Assembly: GCA_020796225.1 (NCBI GenBank)
Contig: CM036761.1
Span: 31,756,928-31,820,927 of the forward strand
Reading direction: 5' to 3'
From: Arion vulgaris
Lineage: Eukaryota; Mollusca; Gastropoda; Stylommatophora; Arionidae
Length of the DNA: 64,000 nucleotides
Below are positions 1 to 9,631 of the stretch, piece by piece. The notes below the pieces were generated by a model that was not told where the DNA came from, searched no databases, and saw only the letters and a program-made list of their open reading frames with translations. Each line of letters begins with the position of its first letter. The stretch's first letter is position 1. A program made the translations under genes and the position numbers.

Positions 1-214
1 ACAAACATCAGAAAGAGACAATCATTATTTTTCGAGCATATTATTACGCGAGAGAATAAGGAGTGTTAGAAATTCTAGCGCAAACACAGATGTCAATGAA
101 TATAATAAATAAATAAACAGTAAAGAAATATTGAAGAGCTCAACCAGCTAGCTCTACAAAAAAAGAGCGTTACTTAGTCGTGTCCTTTTTTTAAACAGCG
201 TCGTTCACAGAACA
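1..214. other. no recognised feature
   Basis: AT-rich sequence without a convincing coding frame or repeat relative elsewhere in the window. Confidence 0.5.
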
Positions 215-375
215 CTGAAAATCAAGTCAGACTCTATAGAGCAGTGCTTCCATAACAAAGGTTTGTGGTTCGAATCCTGAATTTGGTAAATCGTTTTTTT
301 TTCGATGCCCTGTAAAACGCTTGTCTGGGAGACTAGAAAACTACTAGTTCCGTAAAATGGATTCTCCACAACGAG
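215..375 (+). mobile_element. tRNA-like SINE fragment, unassigned
   Basis: A Pol III B-box-like GGTTCGAATCC lies at 267-277, with a weak A-box-like stretch some 35 bases upstream. The downstream part ends in a 'cctgtaaa' motif also seen in SINE-E copies. No cloverleaf can be drawn, so it is not a working tRNA gene. Confidence 0.4.
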
Positions 376-429
376 TTTATCTTTTTTATTCTTGTTTTAT
401 TTACACCAGGCTATGGTATAACCGATGGC

Positions 430-675
430 GTATGTGGCTTAAGGGATAGTGACTCTGTCTATTAACCCCGACGTTCTGAGTTCGAATCACGCTGCGGACA
501 ATGTGGTTGCAAATTGTTTCGCGTGGATTTTTACAAAGGACGATGGCACCACCCGTTCAGTAAGCAATGGCAAACTACTGAGCGTATTAATGCCTAGAAA
601 TATCACAAAGAACGTTAAAAAGATGGGGTTGATTCGCAAAGTCCTGTGAAGGATATACAATTAACTAACTAACTA
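430..675 (+). mobile_element. SINE-E copy
   Basis: A tRNA-like head has an A-box-like TGGCTTAAGGG near 434 and a B-box-like GAGTTCGAATC at 478-488. The body contains the 'ggcaaactactgagcgta' block shared with copies near 53.2, 55.4 and 57.7 kb, and the 'tcctgtgaaggata' 3' motif. It ends in three AACT units at 661-675, a typical short-tandem SINE tail. Confidence 0.7.
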
Positions 676-844
676 CGGTATAACCAAAACAAGAGTTGTT
701 CATAGTAAAAATTTGTGTCTATTCTTAAATTAGTTTCAACCTACTACCAAACAAGCAAACAATTCCAGAATATCTCATTTATTTTAGAAATAAAGTTTGT
801 AGAATATAATTCCTATCAAAATTATTTGTATCAGCTTCCACTTG

Positions 845-990
845 GTTGGTTGATTGGTTGGTAGAGTTGCGATGGACGGCTATTAGAGTCAAAATCACTG
901 TACTTCGGTGAAGAACAATGCGGGTTCCGATCTCTTTCTTACAAATGAAGATCTCAGTGACAGAGCATAAATTATGTAGCACCGGCGAGA
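845..990 (-). mobile_element. SINE-F 3' fragment
   Basis: The segment matches the part of SINE-F with 'gatctctttcttaca' and 'gtagcaccggcgag', best seen near 26.0, 47.4 and 48.2 kb. TTGATTGG repeats precede it, resembling the (TTGA)n run at the same end of the 47.3 kb copy. Confidence 0.55.
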
Positions 991-1330
991 AATGATAACA
1001 ATTTGTTTAATAATTTGTTCAGATATTTATCTTGTTCATGACTTTTGTCCGAGTAGCGTCTTTGCAGTCTACTTTTATGAATTTTTACCTGCCCATGGTT
1101 TCTTTTACGTGTTTAAATTGAATAATGAACCTGTTTTATTGCCCGTCACCGATAAGACTAGGCAACAAATCGTATCTACTTTGAGATCGGCGCTCTCTAG
1201 AAAAATAGCACGATCATTTCTTGTGGAAAACGAACCAAGTACCTTTGTATCAAAAGGTTGGAACTTTACGTCCACGTCACAAAGAGCCTTTATCAGTTGC
1301 TAACGCTCCTATAAATTAGTTGGTGTTACT
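991..1330. other. no recognised feature
   Basis: A 103-codon open frame runs through here (992-1303), but its composition and lack of any recognisable motif give no reason to call it a gene. Confidence 0.4.
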
Positions 1331-1525
1331 GTCTCAGAACATCTGGTATCTGTTATAATTTGCGAAATCTGTGCGTAGTAACCATGGAAACGGGTGTCTC
1401 AGAGCATCTGGTATCTGTTATATTTTGCTAAATCTGTGCATAGTAACCATGGAAACGGTTGTCTCGGGGCATCTGGTATCTGTTATATTTTGCTAAACCT
1501 GTGCATAGTAACCATTGAAACTAAT
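1331..1525. repeat. 65-bp tandem repeat, 3 copies
   Basis: Units start at 1331, 1396 and 1461 and share 'gcatctggtatctgttata' and 'tagtaaccatggaaac'. The first unit is the most diverged. Confidence 0.9.
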
Positions 1526-2269
1526 TACAATTAGATTACACTGCCCTCTAATGTCTTTTTAGTTATAAGTATTAACGAATTTTTCGTAATCAACAATTTT
1601 TTTCTCTTAACTATAGATGAGACTAGAGAGGATGAGACACTCAGCCCTATCATCCACAAAAGAGAAACATCTGGTTCAGACCCATGGTCATTATGTCCAC
1701 ACAGTATGGAAAGAGTAAGCAGTCATTTATATGTGACCAGTTGCAAAACTGTTTGTTTTTGATTGAGTGTGTACTATTTAAACTTCTCCTGCTTTTTTTT
1801 TGCAATTTTCTCAAAATCATTTATTTCAACATTTTTAGTTATATATAGCGTACTATCTCAAATTGATATTGATCGTTAGTCTCCAAAATTGACACACAAG
1901 TAGGTAACTCTCATTGACATCAATTGAACTACCAGAACTGAAACAGCTGTAATATTTGATTTTATTTGGACATTTATGTTAACCCATATCCCTAATTTAA
2001 TAAAAATAAATATATTTCACATAAATAAGCATAACTTGTTAAAATTAGCTCTAATCCAACAGTTGGTATTTTAGAATAAGTATAACACACTGTCCTACAT
2101 ATATACCAAGTTTCATTAAACTATCTATAATATTGTGTGATAAAACTTGACATGATGATAAATGCTAATTTGACCTTTTTCCGTGCTGCAAAATATAATC
2201 TTTTCAGGACATTGTATCAAAACTGCTGTAAATTTATCTCTAAAAATTGTTTTTCCTGAAACCTTTAAC

Positions 2270-2271
<2 letters not shown>
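1526..2271. other. no recognised feature
   Basis: AT-rich intergenic sequence; no frame, repeat relative or structure stands out. Confidence 0.5.

Positions 2272-2355
<84 letters not shown>
2272..2355. repeat. (TA)n microsatellite
   Basis: About 42 TA units with one AAATAT interruption near 2335. It abuts the MITE that follows and probably supplied its TA target. Confidence 0.95.
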
Positions 2356-2356
<1 letters not shown>

Positions 2357-2612
2357 CAGGGTGTTCAACTTAAAAGCAGCCCCAGTGATAATAGAAATTT
2401 GCCAGGTACGCATTGCATCCCGTATATTTACTATTTAAACCGGTTCTGACTAGCTTGTCCTACGTCACATTTGTTCATCGACCCTTCCGCACTACAATTA
2501 CACACCATCACACAACCTTGACCTATACTACGTCATAACTGAACCTTCCCATTTCCATACATATATGCCAGATTATCTCCATTCACAGGCTGCTTTTAAG
2601 TTGAACACCCTG
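2357..2612. mobile_element. MITE-M, 256 bp, with terminal inverted repeats
   Basis: The ends are perfect inverted repeats of about 25 bp beginning CAGGGTGTTCAACTTAAAAG. TA dinucleotides flank both ends (2355-2356, 2613-2614), as for Tc1/mariner insertions. There is no transposase frame, so it is non-autonomous. The interior is shared with the copy at 32024-32232. Confidence 0.88.
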
Positions 2613-2661
2613 TATATACTGAAAGCATTGTTTCCATCATATATTGTCAAATTTAATAAAT

Positions 2662-2925
2662 CGCTCGTGTGGGTGACGGGGCCCGCAAGGGAAGCAAAGA
2701 ATAGCACCACTGCGACCTACAAGGCAAGTCGTAAGAGGCGACTGATGTAGGACTTAGGAAGCTACCTAGTAAATAAAAAGCATCGTAGAAATCGGATGTG
2801 CTGAATTACTTGTAGGTGTATAACTGACACAATGTACAATCGCTCTTAGGCTCAGATCACATACAAATCACAAAGAATGGTTAACAAGTGCTCGATGTGC
2901 AGCGTTCGTTCAAGAAGAAGAAGAA
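2662..2925 (+). mobile_element. SINE-C copy with GAA tail
   Basis: Carries the family blocks 'gcaagggaagcaaagaata', 'gtcgtaagaggcgactgat', 'cttgtaggtgtataactg' and 'cttaggctcagatcacata'. It ends in an AAGAAGAAGAAG tail. Confidence 0.85.
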
Positions 2926-2944
2926 ATTCAATATACTAGTTTAT

Positions 2945-3103
2945 CCTGACCAAGTCCAGGCACATTGCCAGACCCGGATGTTGACAACAAACAAGACAAG
3001 AAAACTAGTCACGACAGAGATGAAGTGTTTACGTAGCGTGTTGGGAGTATCAAGAAACGATCGGTTTCAGAATGAAGACATCAGGAAAAACCAGGAGTTA
3101 AGA
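2945..3103 (+). pseudogene. LINE-D reverse-transcriptase C-terminal fragment
   Basis: Translates as TNKTRKLVTTEMKCLRSVLG followed by a NEDIRK-type motif. This is the region after the RT catalytic domain in many invertebrate non-LTR retrotransposons. The same element tail recurs at 27.9, 36.1, 49.1 and 60.7 kb. It is truncated at both ends. Confidence 0.7.
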
Positions 3104-3124
3104 CTATACATACTAATCATGGAA

Positions 3125-3249
3125 ACTGATTATGCGGTTGAGCTGGTTCGAATTCCGACCGCGCCCTCTGTTCACGAGGGCATTTTACCAGAGATTCCCA
3201 GGATTGTTGCCGGTGCTACGGAGTTCATTCTTTCCTTAATACTCTCTCA
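3125..3249 (+). mobile_element. SINE-D, 5' part (split copy)
   Basis: B box GGTTCGAATTCC lies at 3145-3156, followed by the family block 'aggattgttgccggtgctac'. The copy breaks off after 'actctctc' and resumes at 4086, so a retrotransposon fragment sits inside it. Confidence 0.8.
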
Positions 3250-4085
3250 AAAACGGGTCTGTACTCTGGACGAGCTGAGGTATGGGGAAAAATTATTGCC
3301 TTTATCAGAGGATATGATTAATTACACCAGGGTTGTCAGTACACATTGACGCTGCTGTAGAGAATGGGCTCCTGGTGTCGCCATTGCGGAGATTCTTGCA
3401 TTCGTGAATCAGTACTGCCACCCAGGTGATATCATTAGTTACACCGATGGCCCTATCAGACGCGAAACCAGAGCATTGTGGGCTTATTCAGCACAACGAA
3501 ACGGTAGGATACTTTATGGGAACTGCGTCGCTTTCGAGACAACGATATCGAACATGACTATGGAGATTACCGCTGCCTGGAGGGCTCTCTCGTGGGTGGC
3601 TGAGCAACAGCCCCCTTATACCATTATCATATCAGACTCGATGAATATGCTTCATTAGATTGAATCTGAAAGACAACGCACGGAATGGATGGACAGCATT
3701 CTGAGGTAACATTTCAAGACACTGACTCGGCTGTACACACCTAGCCATGCTGAAGTGCAAGGTAACAAACGTGCTGACTTTCTTGCAAACAGTGCCCCGA
3801 CTCAAGCAGGCAGTAGTATGGACAAAGCCTATGTCATCATTGCGGTACGTTCTCCTTTATATGATTTGGACGAGTCTCAGATATTGAAACGAGTGCAAGA
3901 ATTGGAAGTTAAGTTTGGACAGGCCAAACAATGTCGTCTTCGTGGTAGAGAGAGAAGATATACTAATCAACTTCTCATGGGTACGGTGAGCAAATGGACT
4001 TTATGATGGCTGCTGCAGCGGAGGACAGAGCACGAGTGAGAATGACCAATGTGCCCTGACGGTGATCGCATAACATAACATAACA
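3250..4085 (+). pseudogene. LINE-R RNase H domain fragment, inserted in SINE-D
   Basis: One frame through 3404-4006 reads as a ribonuclease H domain. It shows YTDG (Asp at about 3446), a Glu in the TMEITAAW helix, SDSMNML with the second Asp, and HAEVQGNKRADFLAN with the last Asp. The four carboxylates are kept, but in-frame stops at 3347, 3656 and 3707 break it. RNase H removes RNA from the cDNA hybrid in some non-LTR lineages. The insert ends in a (ATAAC)3 run at about 4070-4084, a retrotransposon-style 3' tail. Only the 3' part of the element is present, so it arrived 5'-truncated or was later cut. Confidence 0.85.
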
Positions 4086-4200
4086 TCTGGTGGCGTGCCA
4101 TTTCTCTGTAGAGGGACCGAGTCATATGAGGGAACACGGTGCAATAAAATCAACGTTTCGTCTTTAGACTCTGCCTTTAGACATATAATTTTCAAATCTA
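4086..4200 (+). mobile_element. SINE-D, 3' part (split copy)
   Basis: Resumes the SINE with 'tggtggcgtgccatttctct', 'gagggaccgagtcatatg' and 'tcgtctttagac', matching copies at 23.6 (minus) and 50.4 kb. Together with 3125-3249 it makes one full SINE-D. Confidence 0.8.
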
Positions 4201-4227
4201 GTGCAAAACGTCTTCTAAACCACCCTG

Positions 4228-4257
4228 TAATATGTATGTATGTATGTATTTATGTAA
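4228..4257. repeat. TATG microsatellite
   Basis: Short imperfect (TATG)n run just left of the palindrome. A similar ATGTATTT run lies just right of it (4611-4632). Confidence 0.8.
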
Positions 4258-4287
4258 ATAGGGGAAGACTGCAGTAAAACTTGGTAA

Positions 4288-4612
4288 ATAGTGAAACACG
4301 TACAAACAAAGTACTATAGTTTTACAAAATACATAAACAGTGACGATAAACAGCAACGTTTCGACCAACAAGCCTTTATCAAGCAAACGAACAAACAGGA
4401 GTGACAAATTAAAATGAAACACAAATGGACGACCAAATACCAACGTATCTGATACGTTGGTATTTGGTCGTCCATTTGTGTTTCATTTAATTTGTCACTC
4501 CTGTTTGTTCGTTTGCTTGATAAAGGCCTTGTTGGTCGAAACGTTGCTGTTTATCGTCACTGTTTATGTATTTTGTAAAACTATAGTACTTTGTTTGTAC
4601 GTGTTTCACTAT
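4288..4612. repeat. near-perfect 325-bp palindrome
   Basis: The sequence folds back on itself around base 4450. Each arm is about 162 nt, the spacer is one base, and the arms differ only by two compensating single-base indels (near 4411 and 4371/4527). One arm plus the outer sequence to 4261 is also present once at about 24630-24712, so this is an inverted duplication of part of a dispersed element. The arms show no useful coding. Confidence 0.93.
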
Positions 4613-4629
4613 GTATTTATGTATGTATT

Positions 4630-4855
4630 TATGGCATTTTTCGTCTTTACGGACGGTCAATCGGCAAGTGTTTTACTGTGACAACCTCTGAGTTTTCGCC
4701 TTTCTATCTTGTCTTTCAGCTCATACATAAGTCTCTTCTCAAAAGACGCCTCACCCTTGCTTTCCACAAAACTCTCCAAGTAGCTAGTTTTCCTCATGTG
4801 CTGGGACATATAGAAAAGTTATATCTGTCCCTCGCGATCGCTCTTTTTTGCCACT
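4630..4855 (-). pseudogene. LINE-Z C-terminal fragment
   Basis: Read on the minus strand it has the EKRLMYEL / REKRKLRSCHSKTL type tail, also present at 15.7 and 9.1 kb. This is the C-terminal region of a non-LTR retrotransposon that ends in a C2H2 finger in other copies. No full domain is left. Confidence 0.7.
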
Positions 4856-4869
4856 TTGATCCTTCTTAT

Positions 4870-5215
4870 TGTGATATATAAAAAGTCTTTGCCAAGAACG
4901 TAATTTTACGTCACAATCTTCAGGACTATTTGGAGCTCTGGTGCTTGTCCTTCGGCGATGTGTCCGATTTCAACCAGCGTTTTCTGGGTTCGCTCTCCGT
5001 CAGCCTTTGGCAGTCCCCAGCCGACCTGCAAGGCAGCAGGATGCTATTTTCTTTTAGGGTAGCGACCCTTAGACGACCTACCTCCCGGGTTGTTGAGCGT
5101 CATCTGCCCAGGTTATCTGTCTTTTTTTTTACTACTTGATTTGATCCAGTTTTGTGTACGGTTTGCTCCGCTAGGCTTTGATTGTCCCCAATCTAACTGC
5201 AAGACAGTAGTAGAA
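4870..5215 (-). repeat. dispersed repeat G (about 330 bp)
   Basis: Matches 62505-62820 nearly end to end, sharing 'tttgccaagaacg', 'atttggagctctggtgctt', 'aaggcagcagg', 'ttttagggtagcgaccctta' and 'ttgattgtccccaatctaac'. Part of it is also joined to SINE-B sequence at 12.6 kb and (+ strand) 22.3 kb. It is probably the 3' part of a SINE or LINE. Confidence 0.75.
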
Positions 5216-5219
5216 AAGT

Positions 5220-5228
5220 AATATATAT

Positions 5229-5270
<42 letters not shown>
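5220..5270. repeat. (TA)n microsatellite
   Basis: About 24 TA units with a single-base slip near 5240. Confidence 0.95.
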
Positions 5271-5271
<1 letters not shown>

Positions 5272-5709
5272 ATGCACATGTTAGCTACTAGTATTTTCAC
5301 ATACTTTTCACTAACGTATTGTTATTTTTCTTTCAAAAAGGTTGACTGTTTTTACGAATACCTTCGAGTATACGCCAAACTTCGGAAAGCAACATCGGTG
5401 TCAAACAGTGTTTCTCCTCGAAACATAGGTAAACGATGAAGTTTCACGACTGCCACATCCACCCTATGTCAATACTGTCCCAGCTCGAAACTCTGTTTTC
5501 TTTTTATCCCTTTTCCTGTAAAGCTACATATGAACTTCATCAGAGAAAGACAAGAAGAGAAAAGAAACGTCTCGCCATACGGACCATATTGTTGACATAA
5601 ACTTATTAAAGAAAGTATTACAACTACCTGTAGTTCAGTATTTATTATATATGCAATGAGTAATTAGTTGTGCGAATGATCCCGTACAAAATACATTAAC
5701 TCTTACACT
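5271..5709. other. no recognised feature
   Basis: No coding frame or internal repeat is evident before the minisatellite field. Confidence 0.5.
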
Positions 5710-5736
5710 TTGTTTCTATTACATTCTACTTCAACA

Positions 5737-5991
5737 TTTTCTTTCGCACTTTACTCTAATACTGTATATTTACATTTTGATCCAACATTTTCTTTCGCAC
5801 TTTACTCTAATACTGTATATTTACATTTTGATCCAACATTTTCTTTCGCACTTTACTCTAATACTGTATATTTACATTTTGGTCCAACATTTTCTTTCGC
5901 ACTTTACTATAATACTGTATATTTACATTTTGGTCCAACATTTTCTTTCGCACTTTACTCTAATACTGTATATTTACATTTTGATCCAACA
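5737..5991. repeat. 51-bp minisatellite, 5 copies
   Basis: Units begin at 5737, 5788, 5839, 5890 and 5941 with 'ttttctttcgcactttact' and differ at one or two positions. Because 51 is a multiple of three, repetitive open frames appear in two phases; I treat these as artefacts. Confidence 0.95.
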
Positions 5992-6120
5992 TTTTACTCC
6001 CCTACTTTGCTCCAACACTTTACACTTGCTCTCTTCTCTAACATTTTATATTAGCACTCTACTCCAACATTGTACCCCCATACTGTGCTCCAACACTTTA
6101 TACTTACACTCTAGTTAATT
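5992..6120. repeat. diverged minisatellite units
   Basis: Degenerate 'ctccaacactttatactt'-like units bridge the 51-bp and 46-bp arrays, suggesting common ancestry. Confidence 0.7.
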
Positions 6121-6244
6121 GCATATCTTTTGCAGGACTTTGTGAATCAACACCAGCATTTTAACGCTGTTTGTGATTTTTTTCTATGCATTATTGCGTT
6201 CAGTAGTTTGCAATTTCTTTCTGAACGGGTGGTGCCATCGTCCT

Positions 6245-6868
6245 TTTATACTTACATTCTATTTCAACATATTACCCCACACGCTAACACTTTATACTTG
6301 CACTGTATTCCAACATATTACCCCACACTCTAACACTTTATACTTACACTCTACTTCAACATATTACCCCACACTCTAACACTTTATACTTACACTCTAC
6401 TTCAACATATTACCCCACACTCTACCACCTGATACTTACACTCTATTTCAACATATTACCCCACACTCTAACACTTTATACTTACACTCTATTTCAACAT
6501 ATTACCCCACACTCTAACACTTTATACTTACACTCTATTTCAACATATTACCCCACACGCTAACACTTTATACTTACACTCTATTTCAACATATTACCCC
6601 ACACTCTAACACTTTATACTTACACTCTATTTCAACATATTACCCCACACTCTAACACTTTATACTTACACTCTATTTCAACATATTACCCCACACTCTA
6701 ACACTTTATACTTACACTCTATTTCAACATATTACCCCACACGCTAACACTTTATACTTACACTCTATTTCAACATATTACCCCACACTCTAACACTTTA
6801 TACTTACACTCTATTTCAACATATTACCCCACACTCTAACACTTTATACTTACACTCTACTTCAACAT
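6245..6868. repeat. 46-bp minisatellite, about 13 copies
   Basis: The unit runs from 'cttacactctatttcaaca' to 'cacactctaacactttata'. Copies are highly homogeneous (changes such as cacgc/cactc). The two halves of the unit both begin ACACTCTA, so it may be an old dimer. A stray unit lies at about 7397-7445. Confidence 0.95.
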
Positions 6869-7282
6869 TCTACTCTCATAAGTTCATAAGTACGGTTCCA
6901 ACTTCACTGCAACGAATCACCCCATAATTGCTCCTTTCCTGTGCCAATGAAAATCACACGAAATGCTAACAAATGTGAAATGTTTCCTGTGTGAACTAAT
7001 TCCAGAATGAAACAGCCGTGTACCTTCACAAAAAGCAACCTGCACCGCATAAAATGCATATAGCCGTCGCTAATGTAGCAACACAAAAGTGTTCATCACC
7101 TGAATTGCAATTCTTGTCGAAGGGAACATCAATCACGAGAAAATCCAGCTTTCTGCACCCGCAATATAACTGCATACGGCAGATTGAGCTTGTTCGTCAT
7201 AACCGCTGTCCGCCATTTTCTGAATACACACAACAAACGCACGGTTGACACAGAAAAAGCATTCCATGTAACATTCATAGCT
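6869..7282. other. non-repetitive segment between array parts
   Basis: No homology seen to other parts of the window. It separates the main 46-bp array from related units at 7343-7450, so it may be an insertion. Confidence 0.45.
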
Positions 7283-7450
7283 CATACTGTGCTCCATACT
7301 GTGCTCCATACTGTGCTCCATACTGTGTTCCACACTGTGCTCCAACACTTTATACTTACACTCTAATTCAATATTTTACATCTCCAGTACTGTATACTTA
7401 CACTCTACTTCAACATATTACCCCACACTCTAACACTTTATACTTGCATT
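7283..7450. repeat. 12-bp CATACTGTGCTC repeat and stray 46-bp units
   Basis: Five CATACTGTGCTC-like units run from 7283 to about 7342. Degenerate copies of the neighbouring 46-bp unit follow, so the two arrays are related. Confidence 0.85.
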
Positions 7451-7910
7451 CAAGTCCATTTTACTCCCAGATAACAAGTTTTTTTAAACCTGTCTCTCAC
7501 ATTTGAGAGCTAAAACAATGACACTGTATGAAAAACAAGAAAGTAAACGGTAAGGGACGTATCAGTTAAACAAACGAGACTCAAAATAACAAGAAAATCA
7601 ATTACAATTTTAAACTGCACAGAAATTAAACACAACTTTAAAAAACACACTATTTTATTTACTCTTTCCACGCCCATTTACTTCCTCAATTTTTAAGCAG
7701 TTAATTCAAGAAAAGTAAAAAAAAAAATTTTACAAACAAATTACGATCCCAACTACTTGTCAATAAATAAACATATATATCTTATTATATACTAAATTGA
7801 AGAAAACTGGACAACCCAATAGAATATCAAGGTTAAAAAGTAGTATAAGTAAAATAGTAGAAGTAAAACTAGAAAAACTTCTTATAAAGGAAGCAACTCT
7901 ATGGCGCAGT
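7451..7910. other. no recognised feature
   Basis: A-rich sequence without recognisable coding or repeat content. Confidence 0.5.
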
Positions 7911-7975
7911 GTGCGGCTTAAAGCGTGCAACGGACTTCCGCCATGGCGCAGTGTGCGGCTTAAAGCGTGGAAAGA
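7911..7975. repeat. 32-bp direct duplication
   Basis: The block 'atggcgcagtgtgcggctta' occurs at 7911 and again at 7943. Confidence 0.9.
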
Positions 7976-8150
7976 GTTAATATGTGTTTGGCGGCCATTT
8001 TTATTGTTTCCATGGCAACGCGTTGACATTTTTTTCTTTACTAATTTTTTTCTACTATTCTAAGTCATAATCTTTCAAAATGGTTATACAAATTCTACAT
8101 TAATACCAAAGCAACAAAAAAAGTTTAAAGACCAGAATGCCCCCTTAACT
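7976..8150 (-). mobile_element. TIR element T, end fragment
   Basis: The reverse complement matches 39885-40055: 'gttgccatggaaacaat', 'cattttgaaagattatgac' and the outer end 'cagaatgcccccttaac'. It is one end of the large inverted-repeat element at 39.9-40.5 kb. Confidence 0.75.
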
Positions 8151-8151
8151 A

Positions 8152-9075
8152 GTCCCGTTATTAAGACTCCTAAACATCTTGTTAACAGCTAAACAACAGA
8201 TAATCAACACCAATTTAAGGCCTACTCTGTGCTACCAGGTCCAGACATGGACAATGAACAAAACGCAATCACAAAAATAACTACATGTGAAATGTGATGT
8301 CGTCGAAAAGTCACCAACACAAGAAAAGACAGTCACATACAACAGCTTAAGAGAGAACAATGGGATATAACCTTGATTGAATTACATCGAGAGACTCAGA
8401 ATGAAGTGGTTCGGCAGGAAAATAAAAGTGCAACCAAACTCCACTGTAGGCAGGTCTTCTATAAAAGAATATCAGGGGGAAAAGAAGAGAGGATGTTGTA
8501 GGACCGTGGCTGTGGTACGGTGGTGATTGTTGTGGTTATGATGATATTTATTGTGGTGGCTGATGTTAGGTTGCATGCACACACACTACTACAAGTAAAG
8601 AGACGCTTTTCTATGATTCATAATTCCTTTATTATCTTCATTACATGATGGTACATGTGTGGACGACACACCAAAAATGCGTCCATCTTCCATATATATT
8701 GTTTATGTTCTCTGTTTCTCTATCGTTACTAACACGTCACTCCTAACTACACAAGAACGTCATGTCTCGTAGTTATGTGTTGCGCCTCTGCTTAGAGAGT
8801 GCAACACATAGTCTCAACTATTAAATATCTAATTATACTACTCTAACTATCTGGCTAACTGTCCATTCCTCCGCTGCCACCTGGGGGAGGGAACTATGAC
8901 AAGGATAACCAAGAAAAGTGTGGATACATGGCATATCAGAATCCTGTCCCCCAAAAATATATATATATATCACCTAATTCACTAGAACACCGTAAGACAA
9001 AAACAGGAAACCACGACACTGATCAACAACTTGGAAACAGTGTGACAATAGAAGAAGAAAGAAGAAGATAGTTAC
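8152..9075 (+). mobile_element. LINE-G 3' fragment, split by a solo LTR
   Basis: Homologous over its length to 52160-52675, which encodes a conserved non-LTR C-terminus (WFGHLIRM, CLNYIEKQ). Here the frame is broken. The copy runs to 8493, is interrupted to 8901, then resumes and ends in a GAAGAAGAAA-rich tail. Confidence 0.8.
8494..8901. mobile_element. solo LTR, 408 bp, with 4-bp target duplication
   Basis: The insert begins TGTTGTAGG and ends CTATGACA (TGT...ACA termini) and is flanked by AGGA at 8490-8493 and 8902-8905. Removing it and one AGGA restores colinearity with LINE-G at 52.5 kb. An AATAAA lies on the minus strand near 8630, so the LTR may point left. No internal coding is left, as expected after LTR-LTR recombination. 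Confidence 0.85.
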
Positions 9076-9136
9076 AGAATAATAGGAAAGAAAAATACAA
9101 AATTAACAAACAAACACTAGCTGCCTACTACATCTA

Positions 9137-9246
9137 TGGCCTTTTTCATCTTTACAGACGGTCAATTGGCAAGTGATTTACTGTGACAACTTCTGAGTTT
9201 TCGCTTTTCTCTCTTGACGTTCAGCTCGTACATAAGTCTCTTCTCA
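9137..9246 (-). pseudogene. LINE-Z fragment, left half of a split copy
   Basis: Shares 'atctttacagacggtcaatt' and 'tgagttttcgcttttctct' with 15700-15800. It ends in AAGTCTCTTCTCA, which is repeated at 9632, where the copy resumes. Confidence 0.8.
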
Positions 9247-9631
9247 GACAAGACGTTTTCTCAAATAAGACGTTTAGCTGGTGGACAGAAAAACGCTTTA
9301 AAGACACTCTTAAAGTGTCTCTGAAATGCTTCGATATAGACAATACGTGCTGGGAATCCCTTGCGCAAGATCGCCAAATGTGGCGCTGTAACAACAAAGA
9401 GGAACCCGAATAGCTGAGAATCATCGTATTGTTGAGTCACAGAGAAAACGAGCAGCGCGAAAAGACAGAGCACACAACACGCACATGTCTAACCTTGATC
9501 ATGTATGCCCCACCTGTGGTCGGGGATTCTGTTCTAGGATTGGACTCTACAGTCACCTCCGCACACACCAGAGAGGTGCAACAGTACACGTCTGAGATTG
9601 TTGTCATCATCGCTTGCGATGGGCGGCTATT
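9247..9631 (+). pseudogene. LINE-Z C-terminus with C2H2 finger, nested insertion
   Basis: The first part reads RFKDTLKVSLKCF and WESLAQDRQMWR, the conserved C-terminus of this non-LTR group. A second frame reads CPTCGRGF, SRIGLYSHLRTH, a C2H2 finger with Cys-X2-Cys and His-X3/4-His spacing. The insert is flanked by perfect 13-bp duplications (9234-9246, 9632-9644), the mark of target-primed reverse transcription. It is 5'-truncated and frameshifted between the two motifs. Confidence 0.9.

Noticed and set aside
215..300. tRNA gene at the GGTTCGAATCC motif
   Set aside because: No acceptor or anticodon stem can be drawn; it is a SINE-type B box.
5710..6118. Two overlapping open frames of about 113 codons with a repeated peptide
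   Set aside because: They arise because the 51-bp unit is a multiple of three; both phases are open and there is no other coding sign.
6245..6868. CRISPR-like regular array
   Set aside because: Units are contiguous with no unique spacers, and the window is eukaryotic. It is a minisatellite.
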